64,000 bases of DNA from contig NZ_SOYS01000002.1 of assembly GCF_011808225.1 (NCBI RefSeq), forward strand, positions 1 to 64,000, written 5' to 3'. The translations under genes and the position numbers were made by a program. The stretch comes from Cedecea colo. Its GTDB lineage: Bacteria > Pseudomonadota > Gammaproteobacteria > Enterobacterales > Enterobacteriaceae. The notes below the pieces were generated by a model. It saw only the letters and a program-made list of their open reading frames with translations. It did no database searches and was not told the DNA's origin. Shown piece after piece: positions 45,813-56,415 of this stretch; the first letter of the stretch is position 1; each line of letters starts with the position of its first letter.

Positions 45813-47543
45813 TTGGACGCGGGTGCGATAATTAGTCTGTTTATTTTAGGTTCCGTATTGGTAACTTGTAGTATTTTATTGAGTTCTTTTTCTTCCCGCC
45901 TTGGTATTCCCATCCTCGTTATTTTTCTCGCTATCGGTATGCTGGCGGGCATTGACGGCGTGGGCGGTATCCCGTTCGACAATTATCCTTTTGCCTGGCT
46001 GATCAGTAACCTTGCACTTGCGGTCATCCTCCTTGATGGCGGTATGCGTACCCAGGCCAGTTCGTTTCGTGTCGCCCTTGGTCCGGCGCTTTCCCTTGCC
46101 ACCGTTGGCGTTCTGATTACGTCGGGATTAACGGGCATCGCCGCCGCATGGCTGTTTAACCTTGATTTGATTCAGGGCCTGTTAATTGGTGCCATCGTCG
46201 GGTCTACCGATGCGGCTGCGGTATTTTCCCTGCTGGGCGGCAAAGGGCTCAACGAACGCGTTGGCGCAACCCTTGAAATCGAATCCGGCAGCAATGACCC
46301 GATGGCGGTATTCCTGACCATCACGCTTATTGAGATGATTGAGCAGGGGCGAACCGGCCTGAGCTGGATGTTCGCGGTGGATATCCTGCAACAGTTTGGC
46401 CTCGGCATACTGCTTGGTTTAGGCGGCGGCTACCTGTTATTGCAGATGATTAACCGCATCACCCTGCCGCAGGGGCTTTATCCCCTGCTGGCGTTAAGCG
46501 GCGGCATCATGGTGTTTGGTATCACCACGGCGCTTAACGGCAGCGGTATTCTCGCCGTTTATCTGTGTGGTTTTCTGCTGGGCAACCGCCCGATCCGTAG
46601 CCGCTTCGGTATTCTGCAAACCTTTGATGGCCTGGCCTGGCTGGCGCAAATCGGCATGTTCCTGGTGCTGGGCCTGCTGGTTAACCCGTCGGATCTGCTG
46701 GCCATTGCGATACCGGCATTGCTGCTTTCCGCATGGATGATTTTCTTCGCGCGCCCGCTTTCCGTCATCCTCGGCCTGCTGCCTTTTCGTGGGTTTAACG
46801 GCCGTGAACGCATATTCATCAGTTGGGTTGGGTTACGCGGCGCGGTGCCGATCATTCTTGCCGTTTTCCCAATGATGGCCGGGCTGGATAACGCCAGGCT
46901 GTTCTTTAACGTTGCGTTCTTCGTGGTGCTGGTTTCGCTGCTGTTGCAGGGCTCTTCCCTGGGCTGGGCGGCGAAAAAAGCCAAAGTCGTCGTGCCGCCG
47001 ATTGGCTGGCCGGTTTCCCGCGTTGGGCTGGACATCCATCCGGAGAATCCGTGGGAACAGTTTGTCTATCAGCTTAGCGAAGATAAATGGTGCGTGGGCG
47101 CTGCCCTGCGCGACCTGCATATGCCCGATGAAACCCGCATCGCCGCCCTGTTCCGTGACAATGCTTTGCTGCACCCAACCGGCAGCACACGCCTGCGTGA
47201 AGGCGATGTTCTGTGCGTCATCGGCCGCGAGCGGGATCTGCCAGCCCTTGGCAAGCTCTTTAGCCAGTCGCCGCCCGTTGCGCTCGACCAGCGCTTCTTC
47301 GGCGACTTTATCCTTGAGGCCAATGCGCAGTTCGCGGACGTGGCGATGATTTACGGCCTGGATCTGGATGAGGCGGTCAACACGCAGCAAACCCTGGGCG
47401 AGTTCGTGCTGGGAATGCTGGGCGGCGCGCCGGTGGTGGGTGACCAGGTTGAGTTTGCCGGGATGATCTGGACGGTGGCAGAAAAAGAAAATAATCAGGT
47501 ACGCAAAATTGGTGTACGCGTGGCTGAGCAGAAAGAAGAGTAA
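45813..47543 (+). CDS. cvrA: K+/H+ antiporter NhaP2 (CvrA)
   Basis: A 576-residue protein. The CPA1 antiporter domain has about 12 helices ([20 protein letters not shown] with the conserved Asp, [14 protein letters not shown]). A C-terminal RCK/TrkA-C-like and CorC-HlyC-type region follows ([40 protein letters not shown]). I chose TTG at 45813 because AAGGAG (45798-45803) is nine bases away and it gives the conserved [10 protein letters not shown]; the ATG at 45804 abuts the Shine-Dalgarno. Confidence 0.93.
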   Translation: MDAGAIISLFILGSVLVTCSILLSSFSSRLGIPILVIFLAIGMLAGIDGVGGIPFDNYPFAWLISNLALAVILLDGGMRTQASSFRVALGPALSLATVGVLITSGLTGIAAAWLFNLDLIQGLLIGAIVGSTDAAAVFSLLGGKGLNERVGATLEIESGSNDPMAVFLTITLIEMIEQGRTGLSWMFAVDILQQFGLGILLGLGGGYLLLQMINRITLPQGLYPLLALSGGIMVFGITTALNGSGILAVYLCGFLLGNRPIRSRFGILQTFDGLAWLAQIGMFLVLGLLVNPSDLLAIAIPALLLSAWMIFFARPLSVILGLLPFRGFNGRERIFISWVGLRGAVPIILAVFPMMAGLDNARLFFNVAFFVVLVSLLLQGSSLGWAAKKAKVVVPPIGWPVSRVGLDIHPENPWEQFVYQLSEDKWCVGAALRDLHMPDETRIAALFRDNALLHPTGSTRLREGDVLCVIGRERDLPALGKLFSQSPPVALDQRFFGDFILEANAQFADVAMIYGLDLDEAVNTQQTLGEFVLGMLGGAPVVGDQVEFAGMIWTVAEKENNQVRKIGVRVAEQKEE

Positions 47544-47553
47544 TGCTGGCAGT

Positions 47554-47575
47554 TCCCTCTCCTGACGGAGAGGGA
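47554..47575. terminator. Hairpin between convergent cvrA and dadX
   Basis: TCCCTCTCC (47554-47562) and GGAGAGGGA (47567-47575) form a perfect 9-bp stem with TGAC loop. There is no T-run on either strand, so it may be a weak terminator or an mRNA-end stabiliser. Confidence 0.45.
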
Positions 47576-47585
47576 GAAAAACGGA

Positions 47586-48659
47586 TTAAGACTGCACCAC
47601 GACAGGCACGCGCGGCGCCAGAGCACACATCAGTTCATACCCTACCGTTCCCGAAGCAGAAGCTACGTCATCGATTTTAACTTCGTTCCCCCACAGCTCC
47701 ACCGGGCTGCCAATACCGGCCTGTGGACAAGGCGTTAAATCCACCGCCAGCATATCCATGGAAACCGTGCCCAGGGTGCGGGTTAAGATACCTTCGACCT
47801 GTACCGGCGTGCCGTCCGGCGCATGGCGCGGATATCCATCCGCATAGCCACCCGCCACAATGCCGATACGCTGCTCGCCCGTTGCGCGGTAACGGCTTCC
47901 GTATCCAACGGTATCGCCGGCTTTCAGGTTCTGAATGCCAATCACTTCACTGCGCAGCGACATCACCGGTTTCAGACCGCTGTTGGCGATATCACGCCAC
48001 TGCCCGCTCGGCGACGCGCCGTAAAGAATGACGCCCGGACGCACCCAGTCGTAATGCGCCTCCGGATGCCACAGCGTTGCCGCAGAGTTGGCAAGCGAAC
48101 GCGCGCAATCCAGCCCTTCGGCCGCCTGTTCAATGCGCGCCAGGGGTTCGACAATGCCTTCCGGCTGTTCGGCATCGGCAAAATGCGCCATCAGCGTCAG
48201 TTGGCCAACGTTGGCAACGGCGCGTAACTGCTGCCAGATAGAATGCACGCGCTCAGGGGCAAAACCGAGGCGGTTCATCCCGCTGTTCATTTTTAGGTAA
48301 ACATCAAGCGGCGCATTCAGCCGGGCGTTGGCCAGCGCCCTTACCTGCCAGTTACTGTGCAGGCTGGTGGTGAGGCGATACTTATCGAACAGGGGCAATT
48401 CATCGGTATGGAAAAAGCCCTCCAGCATCAGAATCGGCCCTTTCCAGCCACGTTCGCGCAGCAGTATCGCCTCTTCGAGGTTAAGCAACGCAAAACCGTC
48501 GGTCGTACTCAGCGCGGACCAGACTCGGTCGAGTCCATGACCATAAGCGTTTGCTTTTACTACCGACCAGACATGGGAATTGGGCGCAGCCTGACGCACC
48601 ACCTGCAGGTTATTGCGCATCGCGCTGAGATCGAGCGTTGCCACAACGGGACGAGACAT
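47586..48659 (-). CDS. dadX: Catabolic alanine racemase
   Basis: A 357-residue PLP racemase. K35 in SVVKANAYGHG is the Schiff-base Lys, GYGSRYRA and SMDMLAVDLTPCPQAG are typical, and the catalytic Tyr is expected in GTVGYELMCALAPRVP. It converts L-Ala to D-Ala for DadA. The ATG at 48659 has AGGAG five bases upstream. It is 18 bp after dadA, in one operon. Confidence 0.95.
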   Translation of the reverse strand: MSRPVVATLDLSAMRNNLQVVRQAAPNSHVWSVVKANAYGHGLDRVWSALSTTDGFALLNLEEAILLRERGWKGPILMLEGFFHTDELPLFDKYRLTTSLHSNWQVRALANARLNAPLDVYLKMNSGMNRLGFAPERVHSIWQQLRAVANVGQLTLMAHFADAEQPEGIVEPLARIEQAAEGLDCARSLANSAATLWHPEAHYDWVRPGVILYGASPSGQWRDIANSGLKPVMSLRSEVIGIQNLKAGDTVGYGSRYRATGEQRIGIVAGGYADGYPRHAPDGTPVQVEGILTRTLGTVSMDMLAVDLTPCPQAGIGSPVELWGNEVKIDDVASASGTVGYELMCALAPRVPVVVQS

Positions 48660-48677
48660 GACCACTCCTTATTGTTG

Positions 48678-49976
48678 TTAATTATGGGCGCCGTGTAACC
48701 GTTGTGAACCCGATGGGGAAAAACCCGGCAGATAACGAGCAACTGACAAATCGTCAAACGGGATGGCAGGCGTTCTTCCGGAAATCAAATCGCTGAGCAT
48801 TTGTCCGGAGCCGCACGCCATGGTCCAGCCCAGCGTACCGTGTCCGGTATTCAGCCAAAGATTTTTGAACGGCGTACGGCCAACGATTGGCGTGCCGTCA
48901 GGCGTCATCGGACGCAGGCCGGTCCAGAAAGTTGCCTGTTCAACGTGACCACCGCGCGGATAAAGATCGCGTACTACCATCTCCAGCGTTTCGCGGCGCG
49001 GCTGCAGCAGCTCGGTATTATAACCGACGATCTCTGCCATGCCGCCTACCCGAATACGGTTATCAAAACGGGTAATCGCGATTTTGTACGTCTCATCGAG
49101 GATAGTGGAAACCGGCGCACCCTGCTCGTCAGCAACGGGAATAGTCAGCGAATAACCTTTCAGCGGATAGACCGGGATATCGACAATATTTTTTAACAGC
49201 GCCGTTGAGTAAGAGCCGAATGCCACAACGTAAGCATCGGCTTTCACCACTTCTTTGCCGCACTGCACGCCGTAAATTCTTTGCCCTTCATAAAGCAGGC
49301 GGTCGACGGCGGTATTGAAGCGGAAATTCACGCCGGCTTCTGCGGCCATGCGGGCCAGATTCTGCGTGAAGAGCTGGCAGTCACCCGTTTCATCGTTAGG
49401 CAAACGCAGCCCGCCGGTGAGTTTATGCGCGACTCCGGCAAGCGCCGGTTCAACCTGGCCGAGCTGACCGGCCTCCAGCAGCTGATAAGGTACGCCAGCC
49501 TCTGTGAGCACCGCGATATCTTTTGCCGCATTTTCATACTGCTGTGCGGTACGGAATAACTGCAGCGTACCGCCCTGACGGCCTTCGTACTGAATGCCGG
49601 TGCTGTGGCGCAATGCTTTCAGGCAGTCGCGGCTGTATTCGGCCAGGCGCACCATTCGCCCCTTGTTTTCCATGTAGTGACGCATATCGCAATTGCGCAG
49701 CATCTGTAGCATCCACCTGAGCTGGAAGCCTGTGCCATCCAGGCTGATAGCTAAAGGCGCATGGCGCTGAAACATCCATTTAATGGCCTTCAACGGCACG
49801 CCGGGCGCGGCCCATGGCGCGGCATAACCCGGAGAGATTTGTCCGGCATTGGCGGCGCTGGTTTCCAGCGCGGGGCCCGCTTCACGTTCGATTACCGTAA
49901 CGTCATGCCCTGCCTGGCGCAAATACCAGGCACTGGCAACGCCGACAACTCCACTTCCCAGCACCACAACATGCAT
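48678..49976 (-). CDS. dadA: D-amino acid dehydrogenase, small subunit
   Basis: A 432-residue FAD flavoprotein. The dinucleotide motif [20 protein letters not shown] is at the N-terminus, then [20 protein letters not shown] and [20 protein letters not shown]. It oxidises D-alanine to pyruvate and ammonia at the inner membrane. The ATG at 49976 gives the same length as the E. coli protein; an ATG two codons earlier is possible. It starts the dadAX operon. Confidence 0.95.
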   Translation of the reverse strand: MHVVVLGSGVVGVASAWYLRQAGHDVTVIEREAGPALETSAANAGQISPGYAAPWAAPGVPLKAIKWMFQRHAPLAISLDGTGFQLRWMLQMLRNCDMRHYMENKGRMVRLAEYSRDCLKALRHSTGIQYEGRQGGTLQLFRTAQQYENAAKDIAVLTEAGVPYQLLEAGQLGQVEPALAGVAHKLTGGLRLPNDETGDCQLFTQNLARMAAEAGVNFRFNTAVDRLLYEGQRIYGVQCGKEVVKADAYVVAFGSYSTALLKNIVDIPVYPLKGYSLTIPVADEQGAPVSTILDETYKIAITRFDNRIRVGGMAEIVGYNTELLQPRRETLEMVVRDLYPRGGHVEQATFWTGLRPMTPDGTPIVGRTPFKNLWLNTGHGTLGWTMACGSGQMLSDLISGRTPAIPFDDLSVARYLPGFSPSGSQRLHGAHN

Positions 49977-50066
49977 ATCCATCCCACCCTTTAGCTAAAA
50001 GAATAATCTTCTGATTACAAATTGATAACTCAGATGAAAATGTTATTCAACATATGGCCTTATTAT

Positions 50067-50082
50067 GGTGAGCATCCTCACA
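50067..50082. promoter_or_regulatory. CRP-site-like palindrome between dadA and ycgB
   Basis: GGTGA-GCATCC-TCACA differs at one core base from the CRP consensus TGTGA-N6-TCACA. It lies about 90 bp before dadA, whose E. coli operon is under CRP and Lrp control. The rest of this 325-bp divergent gap (49977-50301) shows no gene; a short GATGG/CCATC hairpin lies near 50253-50270. Confidence 0.6.
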
Positions 50083-50301
50083 CCCTGACCCATCATCACT
50101 GGCACGGCATAATTAGGATCTCCTGCGAAGGAAAATATTTACCGCAGAATAAAATGCGGCTCACCCGCGAAATTACGGTGACTGAAAATGACTAAATCGT
50201 GCAGAAATTATTTTTCTCATCGCCGCTAAGTGTGAGGAGTGTTCTATCCTTTGATGGAGGCTTTCCATCCAGAGAGAGCCGCCAACAATGAGGGCGCGCT
50301 G

Positions 50302-51837
50302 ATGGCTACTGTTGATCTTTCCGCCACAAAGGATTCCAAACGTCTTAGTGATGGACCTGACTGGACGTTCGAATTGCTGGATGTCTACCTCGCCGAGATA
50401 GACCGCGTAGCAAAACTCTATCGTTTAGATACTTACCCGCATCAGATAGAGGTCATCACTTCTGAGCAAATGATGGATGCCTACTCCAGCATCGGTATGC
50501 CGATAAACTACCCGCACTGGTCATTCGGTAAGAAATTCATTGAAACCGAGCGGCTGTATAAGCATGGACAGCAGGGCCTGGCCTACGAGATTGTGATTAA
50601 TTCCAATCCCTGTATCGCCTATCTTATGGAAGAAAACACCATCACCATGCAGGCGCTGGTTATCGCGCACGCCTGCTATGGACATAACTCCTTCTTTAAA
50701 AATAACTATCTGTTCCGAAGCTGGACGGATGCCGGTTCGATAATCGACTATCTGATTTTCGCCCGCAAATATATCAGCGAGTGTGAAGAGCGCTACGGCG
50801 TGGATGAAGTAGAACGGCTGCTGGATTCCTGCCATGCGCTGATGAATTACGGCGTCGACCGCTATAAACGCCCGCAAAAGATCTCGCTACAGGAGGAGAA
50901 AGCGCGGCAGAAAAGTCGTGAAGAATATCTGCAAAGCCAGGTGAATACGCTGTGGCGCACCCTGCCTCGTCGTGAAGAGGAAAAAACGGTCGCTGAAGCG
51001 CGCCGTTATCCTTCTGAACCCCAGGAAAATCTGCTCTACTTTATGGAAAAAAACGCGCCGTTGCTGGAGCCATGGCAGCGTGAAATCCTGCGTATCGTGC
51101 GCAAAGTAAGCCAGTATTTTTATCCGCAGAAACAGACTCAGGTAATGAACGAAGGCTGGGCAACGTTCTGGCATTACACCATCCTTAACCATCTGTACGA
51201 TGAAGGAAAAGTGTCGGAACGCTTTATGCTTGAATTTCTGCACAGCCATACCAACGTGGTGTTCCAGCCGCCGTATAACAGCCCGTGGTACAACGGCATC
51301 AACCCTTATGCGCTGGGCTTTGCAATGTTCCAGGACATCAAACGAATTTGTCAGAATCCGACCGAAGAAGACAAATACTGGTTCCCGGATATGGCAGGTT
51401 CTGACTGGCTGGACACGCTGCATTTCGCGATGCGCGACTTTAAAGACGAGAGCTTTATCAGCCAGTTCCTGTCACCAAAACTGATGCGTGACTTCCGGCT
51501 GTTTACCGTACTGGATGACGATCACAATAATTATCTGGAAATTTCGGCTATTCACAATGAAGAGGGTTACCGTGAAATTCGCGCGCAGCTTTCTGCTCAA
51601 TATAACCTGAGCAATCTGGAGCCGAATATTCAGGTGTGGAACGTGGATTTACGTGGCGACCGTTCGCTGACGCTGCGCTACATCCCGCATAACCGCGCTC
51701 CGCTCGACAGAGGCCGCCGTGAAGTGCTCAAGCACGTGCACCGCCTGTGGGGATTTGATGTGATGCTGGAGCAGCAAAACGAAGATGGTAGCGTTGAGCT
51801 ACTTGACCGCTGCCCGCCGCGAATGAACAGCATTTAA
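50302..51837 (+). CDS. ycgB: SpoVR-family protein YcgB
   Basis: A 511-residue protein almost identical to E. coli YcgB across its length (YPHQIEVITSEQMMDAYSSI, EGWATFWHYTILNHLYDEGK, EFLHSHTNVVFQPPYNSPWY). The SpoVR family is stress- or stationary-phase-linked; the biochemical role is unknown. A conserved His/Glu-rich core (HACYGHNSFFK, MNEGWATFWHYT) suggests a metal site, which is my inference. The ATG at 50302 (MATVDLS) gives the conserved N-terminus; the 21 extra codons upstream are not conserved. Confidence 0.93.
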   Translation: MATVDLSATKDSKRLSDGPDWTFELLDVYLAEIDRVAKLYRLDTYPHQIEVITSEQMMDAYSSIGMPINYPHWSFGKKFIETERLYKHGQQGLAYEIVINSNPCIAYLMEENTITMQALVIAHACYGHNSFFKNNYLFRSWTDAGSIIDYLIFARKYISECEERYGVDEVERLLDSCHALMNYGVDRYKRPQKISLQEEKARQKSREEYLQSQVNTLWRTLPRREEEKTVAEARRYPSEPQENLLYFMEKNAPLLEPWQREILRIVRKVSQYFYPQKQTQVMNEGWATFWHYTILNHLYDEGKVSERFMLEFLHSHTNVVFQPPYNSPWYNGINPYALGFAMFQDIKRICQNPTEEDKYWFPDMAGSDWLDTLHFAMRDFKDESFISQFLSPKLMRDFRLFTVLDDDHNNYLEISAIHNEEGYREIRAQLSAQYNLSNLEPNIQVWNVDLRGDRSLTLRYIPHNRAPLDRGRREVLKHVHRLWGFDVMLEQQNEDGSVELLDRCPPRMNSI

Positions 51838-51844
51838 AAACAAA

Positions 51845-52030
51845 AAGGCTTCCCTCGGGAAGCCTTAGGTTGCTGACAAAGAAGGAAAAAGCGTGGTTTT
51901 TCCTTCTTTGTGGTTATCAGCCGAAAATCAATCCGTTGATTTTCCTTATTTTTTATTCGGTGGTAGACGTTCAACCTGTGCTGGTTGAGAGTTTGTCATC
52001 AGACTGAGGCTTCCCTCGGGAAGCCTTTTT
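51845..52030. repeat. 125-bp repeat between duplicated terminator hairpins, copy 2
   Basis: AGGCTTCCCTCGGGAAGCCTT occurs twice (51846-51866 and 52007-52027), the second followed by TTTTT. Between the copies is a unit of exactly 125 bp from TGACAAA (51874) to TTTGTCA (51998), starting with the same 14-bp hairpin as copy 1. Its second half differs from copy 1 but contains AAAATCAA/TTGATTTT with a T-run and TCAACC/GGTTGA hairpins. The whole region separates convergent ycgB and fadR. Confidence 0.8.
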
Positions 52031-52041
52031 ACAGGGAAAGA

Positions 52042-52761
52042 TTAACGGCTATGCATCGCCAGGTCGCCCGGCAGGTTCTTCTGCATGCGGTGCCAGATTT
52101 CCCCGCTTTCACGCCCATAGGTACGCACGGTATCAAACACCTGATCGTACAACCCTTCTTTACAGAGGGTGCCCAGGCGATGATAGAAACCTAACGCCAG
52201 GCTACGCGCTTCCGGGCTGGAGAAATAATGACGCCCGATGCGGGTGTACAATCCTTTCATGCCGTTCAGAATCAGGCCGTAAATTGGATTGCCGGATGCA
52301 AACGCAAGGCCGCGGAAGATGCTGTAATCGAGAGCCGCAAACGCGTCTGCGTGGTCTTCCACGCTGTCTGCCGTGGCTAATACTTCCTGCGCTTTCTCCG
52401 GATGCTGGCGAATCGCAGTGCGGATAAAGATAGTGGCAATGTTAGTGCGCACGGATAACAGATTGTCGATAAGCTGCGGCACGCTGTCGTGATCCAGGCG
52501 CGCCAGGGTTTCCAGAATATTTAACCCTGACGTTTCCCAGAAATTATTTACTTTAGTAGGCTTACCGTGCTGAATCGTTAGCCAGCCGTCTCGCGCCAGG
52601 CGCTGCAGCACTTCTCGTAGCGTGGTGCGGGTAACGCCAATCAGCTCCGACAGTTCACGTTCGGCAGGCAAAATGGAACCAGGGGGAAAGCGGCTATTCC
52701 AGATGCTTTCAATAATGTACTCTTCCGCGAAACCCGCTGGGCTCTGCGCCTTAATGACCAT
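52042..52761 (-). CDS. fadR: Fatty-acid metabolism regulator FadR
   Basis: A 239-residue GntR-family regulator. The winged helix-turn-helix spans residues 8-75 ([40 protein letters not shown]), and an acyl-CoA-binding FCD-like helical domain follows. It represses fad genes and activates fab genes until long-chain acyl-CoA binds. The start at 52761 (MVIKAQSP) equals the family length. A probable target, fadD, is in this window. Confidence 0.95.
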   Translation of the reverse strand: MVIKAQSPAGFAEEYIIESIWNSRFPPGSILPAERELSELIGVTRTTLREVLQRLARDGWLTIQHGKPTKVNNFWETSGLNILETLARLDHDSVPQLIDNLLSVRTNIATIFIRTAIRQHPEKAQEVLATADSVEDHADAFAALDYSIFRGLAFASGNPIYGLILNGMKGLYTRIGRHYFSSPEARSLALGFYHRLGTLCKEGLYDQVFDTVRTYGRESGEIWHRMQKNLPGDLAMHSR

Positions 52762-52979
52762 AGTATGATTTCCATTACACAGGTTTAGCAAATTTGGACT
52801 CATCATACCAGATGCACCACGCTCCAGATAGCAGGCCAGCGCGCCCATTTACGGGATCGGTGTTTGAATTTTCTAAAATAGCGAGGCAGGTAATATTTTC
52901 TGTGCCTTGATAGTCACGCAGGGCGCGGGTAACCTGTTGCACCCGACGCAATAATCTTTCGGAGAATGATTCCCTCACC

Positions 52980-54545
52980 ATGGAAATATCCACCGGCCGT
53001 GCCCTTTATCGAAATTTTTTAGGCCAGTCACCCGACTGGTATAAAATAGTCATGCTTTCTTTTCTGGTGATTAATCCACTGGTTTTTTGGTTCGTTAGCC
53101 CTTTTGCCGCAGGCTGGATGCTGGTGGCTGAATTCATTTTCACTCTCGCAATGGCGCTGAAATGTTATCCCCTTCTGCCCGGCGGCCTGCTTGCCATCGA
53201 AGCGGTGCTGATCGGCATGACCAGCGCGCATCACGTGCGTGAAGAAGTTGCGAGCAACCTCGAAGTCTTGCTGCTGCTTATCTTTATGGTGGCGGGCATC
53301 TATTTTATGAAGCAGTTGCTATTGCTGGTCTTTACCAAACTGCTGCTGGGGATTCGCTCAAAAATCCTCCTTTCCCTGGCGTTTTGCCTTGCCGCAGCCT
53401 TCCTGTCCGCTTTCCTTGATGCGTTAACCGTGGTCGCCGTCGTGATAAGCGTGGCGATCGGCTTTTACGGTATTTATCAGCGTTTTGCCTCACAAAGCGG
53501 TGAAGAAGGCGATATTCAGGATGACAGCAATATAGAAAGCGGCAACCGCGCTATTCTGGAACAGTTCCGGGCCTTCTTACGCAGCCTGATGATGCATGCC
53601 GCCGTGGGCACGGCGCTGGGCGGTGTGATGACTATGGTAGGCGAACCGCAGAACCTGATTATTGCCAGGAACGCAGGCTGGCATTTTGGCGATTTCTTCC
53701 TTCGCATGTCGCCCGTTTCCGTACCGGTTCTGCTGTGCGGGTTGCTGACCTGCGTGTTACTGGAGTACAGCAAGATACTCGGTTACGGCGCGCCCTTACC
53801 GGAAAAGGTGCGTGGCATTCTGCAGGATTTCGATACGAAAAACGCTCAGAAGCGCAGCAAGCAGGATAAGGTTAAGCTGGTCGTGCAGGCGATAATTGGC
53901 GTCTGGCTGGTTGTGGCGCTGGCGCTGCATCTGGCGGAAGTCGGGCTGATTGGCTTATCCGTCATTATCTTCGCTACTGCTTTATGTGGCGTGACGGATG
54001 AACATGCTATCGGTAAAGCTTTTACCGAAGCGCTGCCGTTTACCGCGCTGCTGACCGTCTTTTTCGCCGTGGTCGCCGTGATTATCGATCAGCAGCTTTT
54101 TGCCCCGGTTATTCATTTTGTCCTGCAGGCGCAGCCTCATGCGCAGCTCTCTCTTTTCTATATCTTTAACGGCGTGCTGTCGTCGATTTCCGACAACGTG
54201 TTTGTCGGCACGGTTTACATTAACGAAGCCAAAACCGCGCTGGAAAATGGCATCATCAACCTGAAGCAATTTGAGCTGTTGGCGGTAGCTATTAACACGG
54301 GCACAAACCTGCCCTCGGTCGCCACGCCAAACGGCCAGGCTGCCTTCCTGTTCCTGCTCACTTCCGCTCTTGCGCCGTTAATTCGCCTCTCGTATGGCCG
54401 CATGGTGCTGATGGCGCTGCCGTATACGCTGGTGCTGACGCTGGTGGGACTATTGTGCGTGGAATTTACGCTGGTGCCAGCGACGGACTGGATGCTCCAG
54501 GCTGGATGGATTTCACCTCCGCCTGCCAGCGAGCTTCCGCACTAA
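52980..54545 (+). CDS. nhaB: Na+/H+ antiporter NhaB
   Basis: A 521-residue inner-membrane antiporter with about 12 helices, aligning with E. coli NhaB ([80 protein letters not shown]). It exports Na+ in exchange for H+. Divergent from fadR, as in E. coli. The C-terminus is a few residues longer than in E. coli. Confidence 0.95.
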   Translation: MEISTGRALYRNFLGQSPDWYKIVMLSFLVINPLVFWFVSPFAAGWMLVAEFIFTLAMALKCYPLLPGGLLAIEAVLIGMTSAHHVREEVASNLEVLLLLIFMVAGIYFMKQLLLLVFTKLLLGIRSKILLSLAFCLAAAFLSAFLDALTVVAVVISVAIGFYGIYQRFASQSGEEGDIQDDSNIESGNRAILEQFRAFLRSLMMHAAVGTALGGVMTMVGEPQNLIIARNAGWHFGDFFLRMSPVSVPVLLCGLLTCVLLEYSKILGYGAPLPEKVRGILQDFDTKNAQKRSKQDKVKLVVQAIIGVWLVVALALHLAEVGLIGLSVIIFATALCGVTDEHAIGKAFTEALPFTALLTVFFAVVAVIIDQQLFAPVIHFVLQAQPHAQLSLFYIFNGVLSSISDNVFVGTVYINEAKTALENGIINLKQFELLAVAINTGTNLPSVATPNGQAAFLFLLTSALAPLIRLSYGRMVLMALPYTLVLTLVGLLCVEFTLVPATDWMLQAGWISPPPASELPH

Positions 54546-54690
54546 GGATATTACGCGGGTGGTCCGCTGCCCGCAGGGGTTATTTGCCTGTTAAGCATTC
54601 GAATAAACACTTATTTTTCACGGTGCTACTGGCGCAAAAATCGAATTCGTTTACACTGCCGAATCACCGCAAATTGCATGGAAACTGATT

Positions 54691-55221
54691 ATGTTGCGAT
54701 ATTTAAACCAATGCTCCCGCGGACGAGGTGCCTGGCTGTTGCTGGCCCTTACCGCTTTTGCCCTGGAGATGGTGGCACTATGGTTTCAGCACGTAATGCT
54801 GTTGAAGCCATGTGTGATGTGCATTTATGAACGCTGCGCCCTGTTTGGCATTATGGGCGCGGGGATTATCGGCGCCATCGCACCTAAATCACCGTTACGC
54901 TATGGTGCGCTGGCCATCTGGCTGTACAGCGCGGGAAAAGGCGTTCAACTGGCGTGGGACCATATCATGTTGCAGCTGCATCCTTCCCCTTTCGTCACCT
55001 GTGATTTTGCCGCACGTTTCCCGTCCTGGCTGCCGCTCGATAAATGGCTGCCTTCCGTATTCGTCGCTACCGGCGACTGCTCCGTGCGTCAGTGGGTATT
55101 TTTGTCCCTCGATATGGTTCAGTGGCTGTCAGGCATTTTCGCAGCGTTTTTGATTGTTGCCGTGCTGGTGCTTATAGCCCAGCCGTTCAAACCTAAGCGC
55201 CGCGATTTATTTGGCCGCTAA
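54691..55221 (+). CDS. dsbB: Disulfide bond formation protein B
   Basis: A 176-residue quinone-linked inner-membrane thiol oxidase with four helices. Both redox pairs are at the E. coli positions: C41/C44 (PCVMCIYER) and C104/C130 ([16 protein letters not shown]). It reoxidises DsbA and passes electrons to ubiquinone or menaquinone. It follows nhaB by 145 bp, as in E. coli. Confidence 0.95.
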   Translation: MLRYLNQCSRGRGAWLLLALTAFALEMVALWFQHVMLLKPCVMCIYERCALFGIMGAGIIGAIAPKSPLRYGALAIWLYSAGKGVQLAWDHIMLQLHPSPFVTCDFAARFPSWLPLDKWLPSVFVATGDCSVRQWVFLSLDMVQWLSGIFAAFLIVAVLVLIAQPFKPKRRDLFGR

Positions 55222-55240
55222 GCTTAAGGCCTGAGAAAGT

Positions 55241-55298
55241 AAAAACCCGCCAGCAAAACTGTCCAACTTTAAGGGGACAGTGCAGATGGCGGGTTTTT
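55241..55298. terminator. Bidirectional terminator after dsbB
   Basis: AAAAACCCGCCA (55241-55252) pairs with TGGCGGGTTTTT (55287-55298). An inner ACTGTCC/GGACAGT stem branches from it. Tails suit both dsbB and the convergent DUF333 lipoprotein gene. Confidence 0.85.
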
Positions 55299-55300
55299 TA

Positions 55301-55537
55301 TTAGTGGTCGCGTCGGTAAAGCTTCCATTCGTCAAGCCGTTCACCGCTCGGTAAGATGCAGTCGCCACGCTCGCCCAGGTCGGTCTTCACCGTTCTTAGC
55401 TCGCCGCCTTTATCTATGCAGTAAGCTGATGCCGGATTCGGCATGCCGATAACCTGTGGCGGTTCAGGTGCAGTGGGTTCAGGCGAAGAACAGCCGCTGA
55501 GAATAAGCGCTCCGAGCAGTAACGTTATTTTTTTCAT
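55301..55537 (-). CDS. DUF333-domain lipoprotein
   Basis: A 78-residue lipoprotein (MKKITLLLGALILSGC, Cys16). A Pro/Glu-rich linker leads to a short DUF333 domain (GMPNPASAYCIDKGGELRTV, GDCILPSGERLDEWKLYRRD). The two Cys of the domain probably form a disulfide. The family includes small E. coli envelope proteins of unknown role such as YoaF. GGAGGATAA precedes the ATG. Confidence 0.85.
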   Translation of the reverse strand: MKKITLLLGALILSGCSSPEPTAPEPPQVIGMPNPASAYCIDKGGELRTVKTDLGERGDCILPSGERLDEWKLYRRDH

Positions 55538-55607
55538 TTATCCTCCTTTATGGAGGCTGAATGTTAACAGTGCGGGAGCGTGAAAAGCAAAACCAGCGGG
55601 ACAGCTC

Positions 55608-55784
55608 TTAGCGAGCGGCTACGTTATGTTGATGGATCGCACTCATCGGACGATGCAGAGCATGCATACCTGCTTTGCAGAAGATACAAACAGCGCCATG
55701 GGGATTTGTTTCTCGGACATCGTAGGGGGAGGTGCGATACTGTGAACCGCCACATGACGGACACTTAAATGTTAAGTACTGGAT
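55608..55784 (-). CDS. Small zinc-ribbon protein, YmcF/YnfQ-like, non-AUG start
   Basis: The frame reads IQYLTFKCPSCGGSQYRTSP, then YDVRETNPHGAVCIFCKAGM, ending HQHNVAAR. Two CxxC knuckles (CPSC, CIFC) and the QYRTS...D...NPxGAxCIFCK pattern match the cold-induced small proteins YmcF/YnfQ of E. coli. There is no ATG, GTG or TTG between the upstream stop (55797-55799) and the first Cys. GAAGG stands five bases before an ATC codon at 55784, so an ATC start is most likely. The long A/T-rich leader upstream (to about 55870) fits a cold-shock-type 5' UTR. The last 15 residues differ from the E. coli proteins. Confidence 0.6.
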   Translation of the reverse strand: MQYLTFKCPSCGGSQYRTSPYDVRETNPHGAVCIFCKAGMHALHRPMSAIHQHNVAAR

Positions 55785-55879
55785 AAAAACCTTCTTTTAC
55801 TTGTTATAGAAAATACACCGTATCATAAAGGTTTCGCTTTGTACGATTTATTTTCGTCTATTTTCTTAAAACTGGTGGA

Positions 55880-56326
55880 TCAATCTGCCCAGTCGGGTTT
55901 GTTTAAAATATGGTCCTGCCAGTCACGCACTTCAGACTCTTTCACAGCAATATGACGCACGGAAATGCGTTCGCCGTGCATTGCGGCTTTTGAACCGGCC
56001 AGAAGCGGGTGCCACTCCGGCAGAGCCTTTCCTTCGGCCAGCAGGCGGTACGCACAGGTATGCGGCAGCCATTCGAAGGTTGGTAGATTGTCGCGCGTGA
56101 GCTTGATGCAGTCTGGTTCATAGTCAAAACGACGTTCATAATTTTTGCACTGGCAGGTTTTGATGTTCAACTGTTTGCACGCGACGTTGGTGAAGTAGAT
56201 TTCATCCGTGTCCTCGTCCATCAGCTTATGCAGGCAGCACTGACCGCAGCCATCGCAAAGAGATTCCCACTCCGCATCGCTCATTTCGTCGAGTGTTTTA
56301 CTCTGCCAAAAAGGTGCCTGTGTCAT
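55880..56326 (-). CDS. ycgN: YcgN/UPF0153 cysteine-cluster protein
   Basis: A 148-residue protein aligning with E. coli YcgN. It has the cysteine-rich motif [20 protein letters not shown] and later Cys in [10 protein letters not shown] and EPDC, the pattern of the CxxCxxCC iron-sulfur or zinc-binding family. The function is unknown. It follows ycgM in the same direction, as in E. coli. Confidence 0.92.
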   Translation of the reverse strand: MTQAPFWQSKTLDEMSDAEWESLCDGCGQCCLHKLMDEDTDEIYFTNVACKQLNIKTCQCKNYERRFDYEPDCIKLTRDNLPTFEWLPHTCAYRLLAEGKALPEWHPLLAGSKAAMHGERISVRHIAVKESEVRDWQDHILNKPDWAD

Positions 56327-56415
56327 GTTGATGCCTGCATTTGAAAAACAAGCTGCACCTTATAAACACTATGGGTAAAAGATGCAAGCGTTGCCGCCCC
56401 GGGACGGCAAATTCA

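Noticed and set aside
51874..51998. Reading the 125-bp repeat as an ERIC element (about 127 bp)
   Set aside because: The length is similar but the sequence does not match the ERIC consensus as I recall it, and the flanking duplicated terminators are not an ERIC feature.
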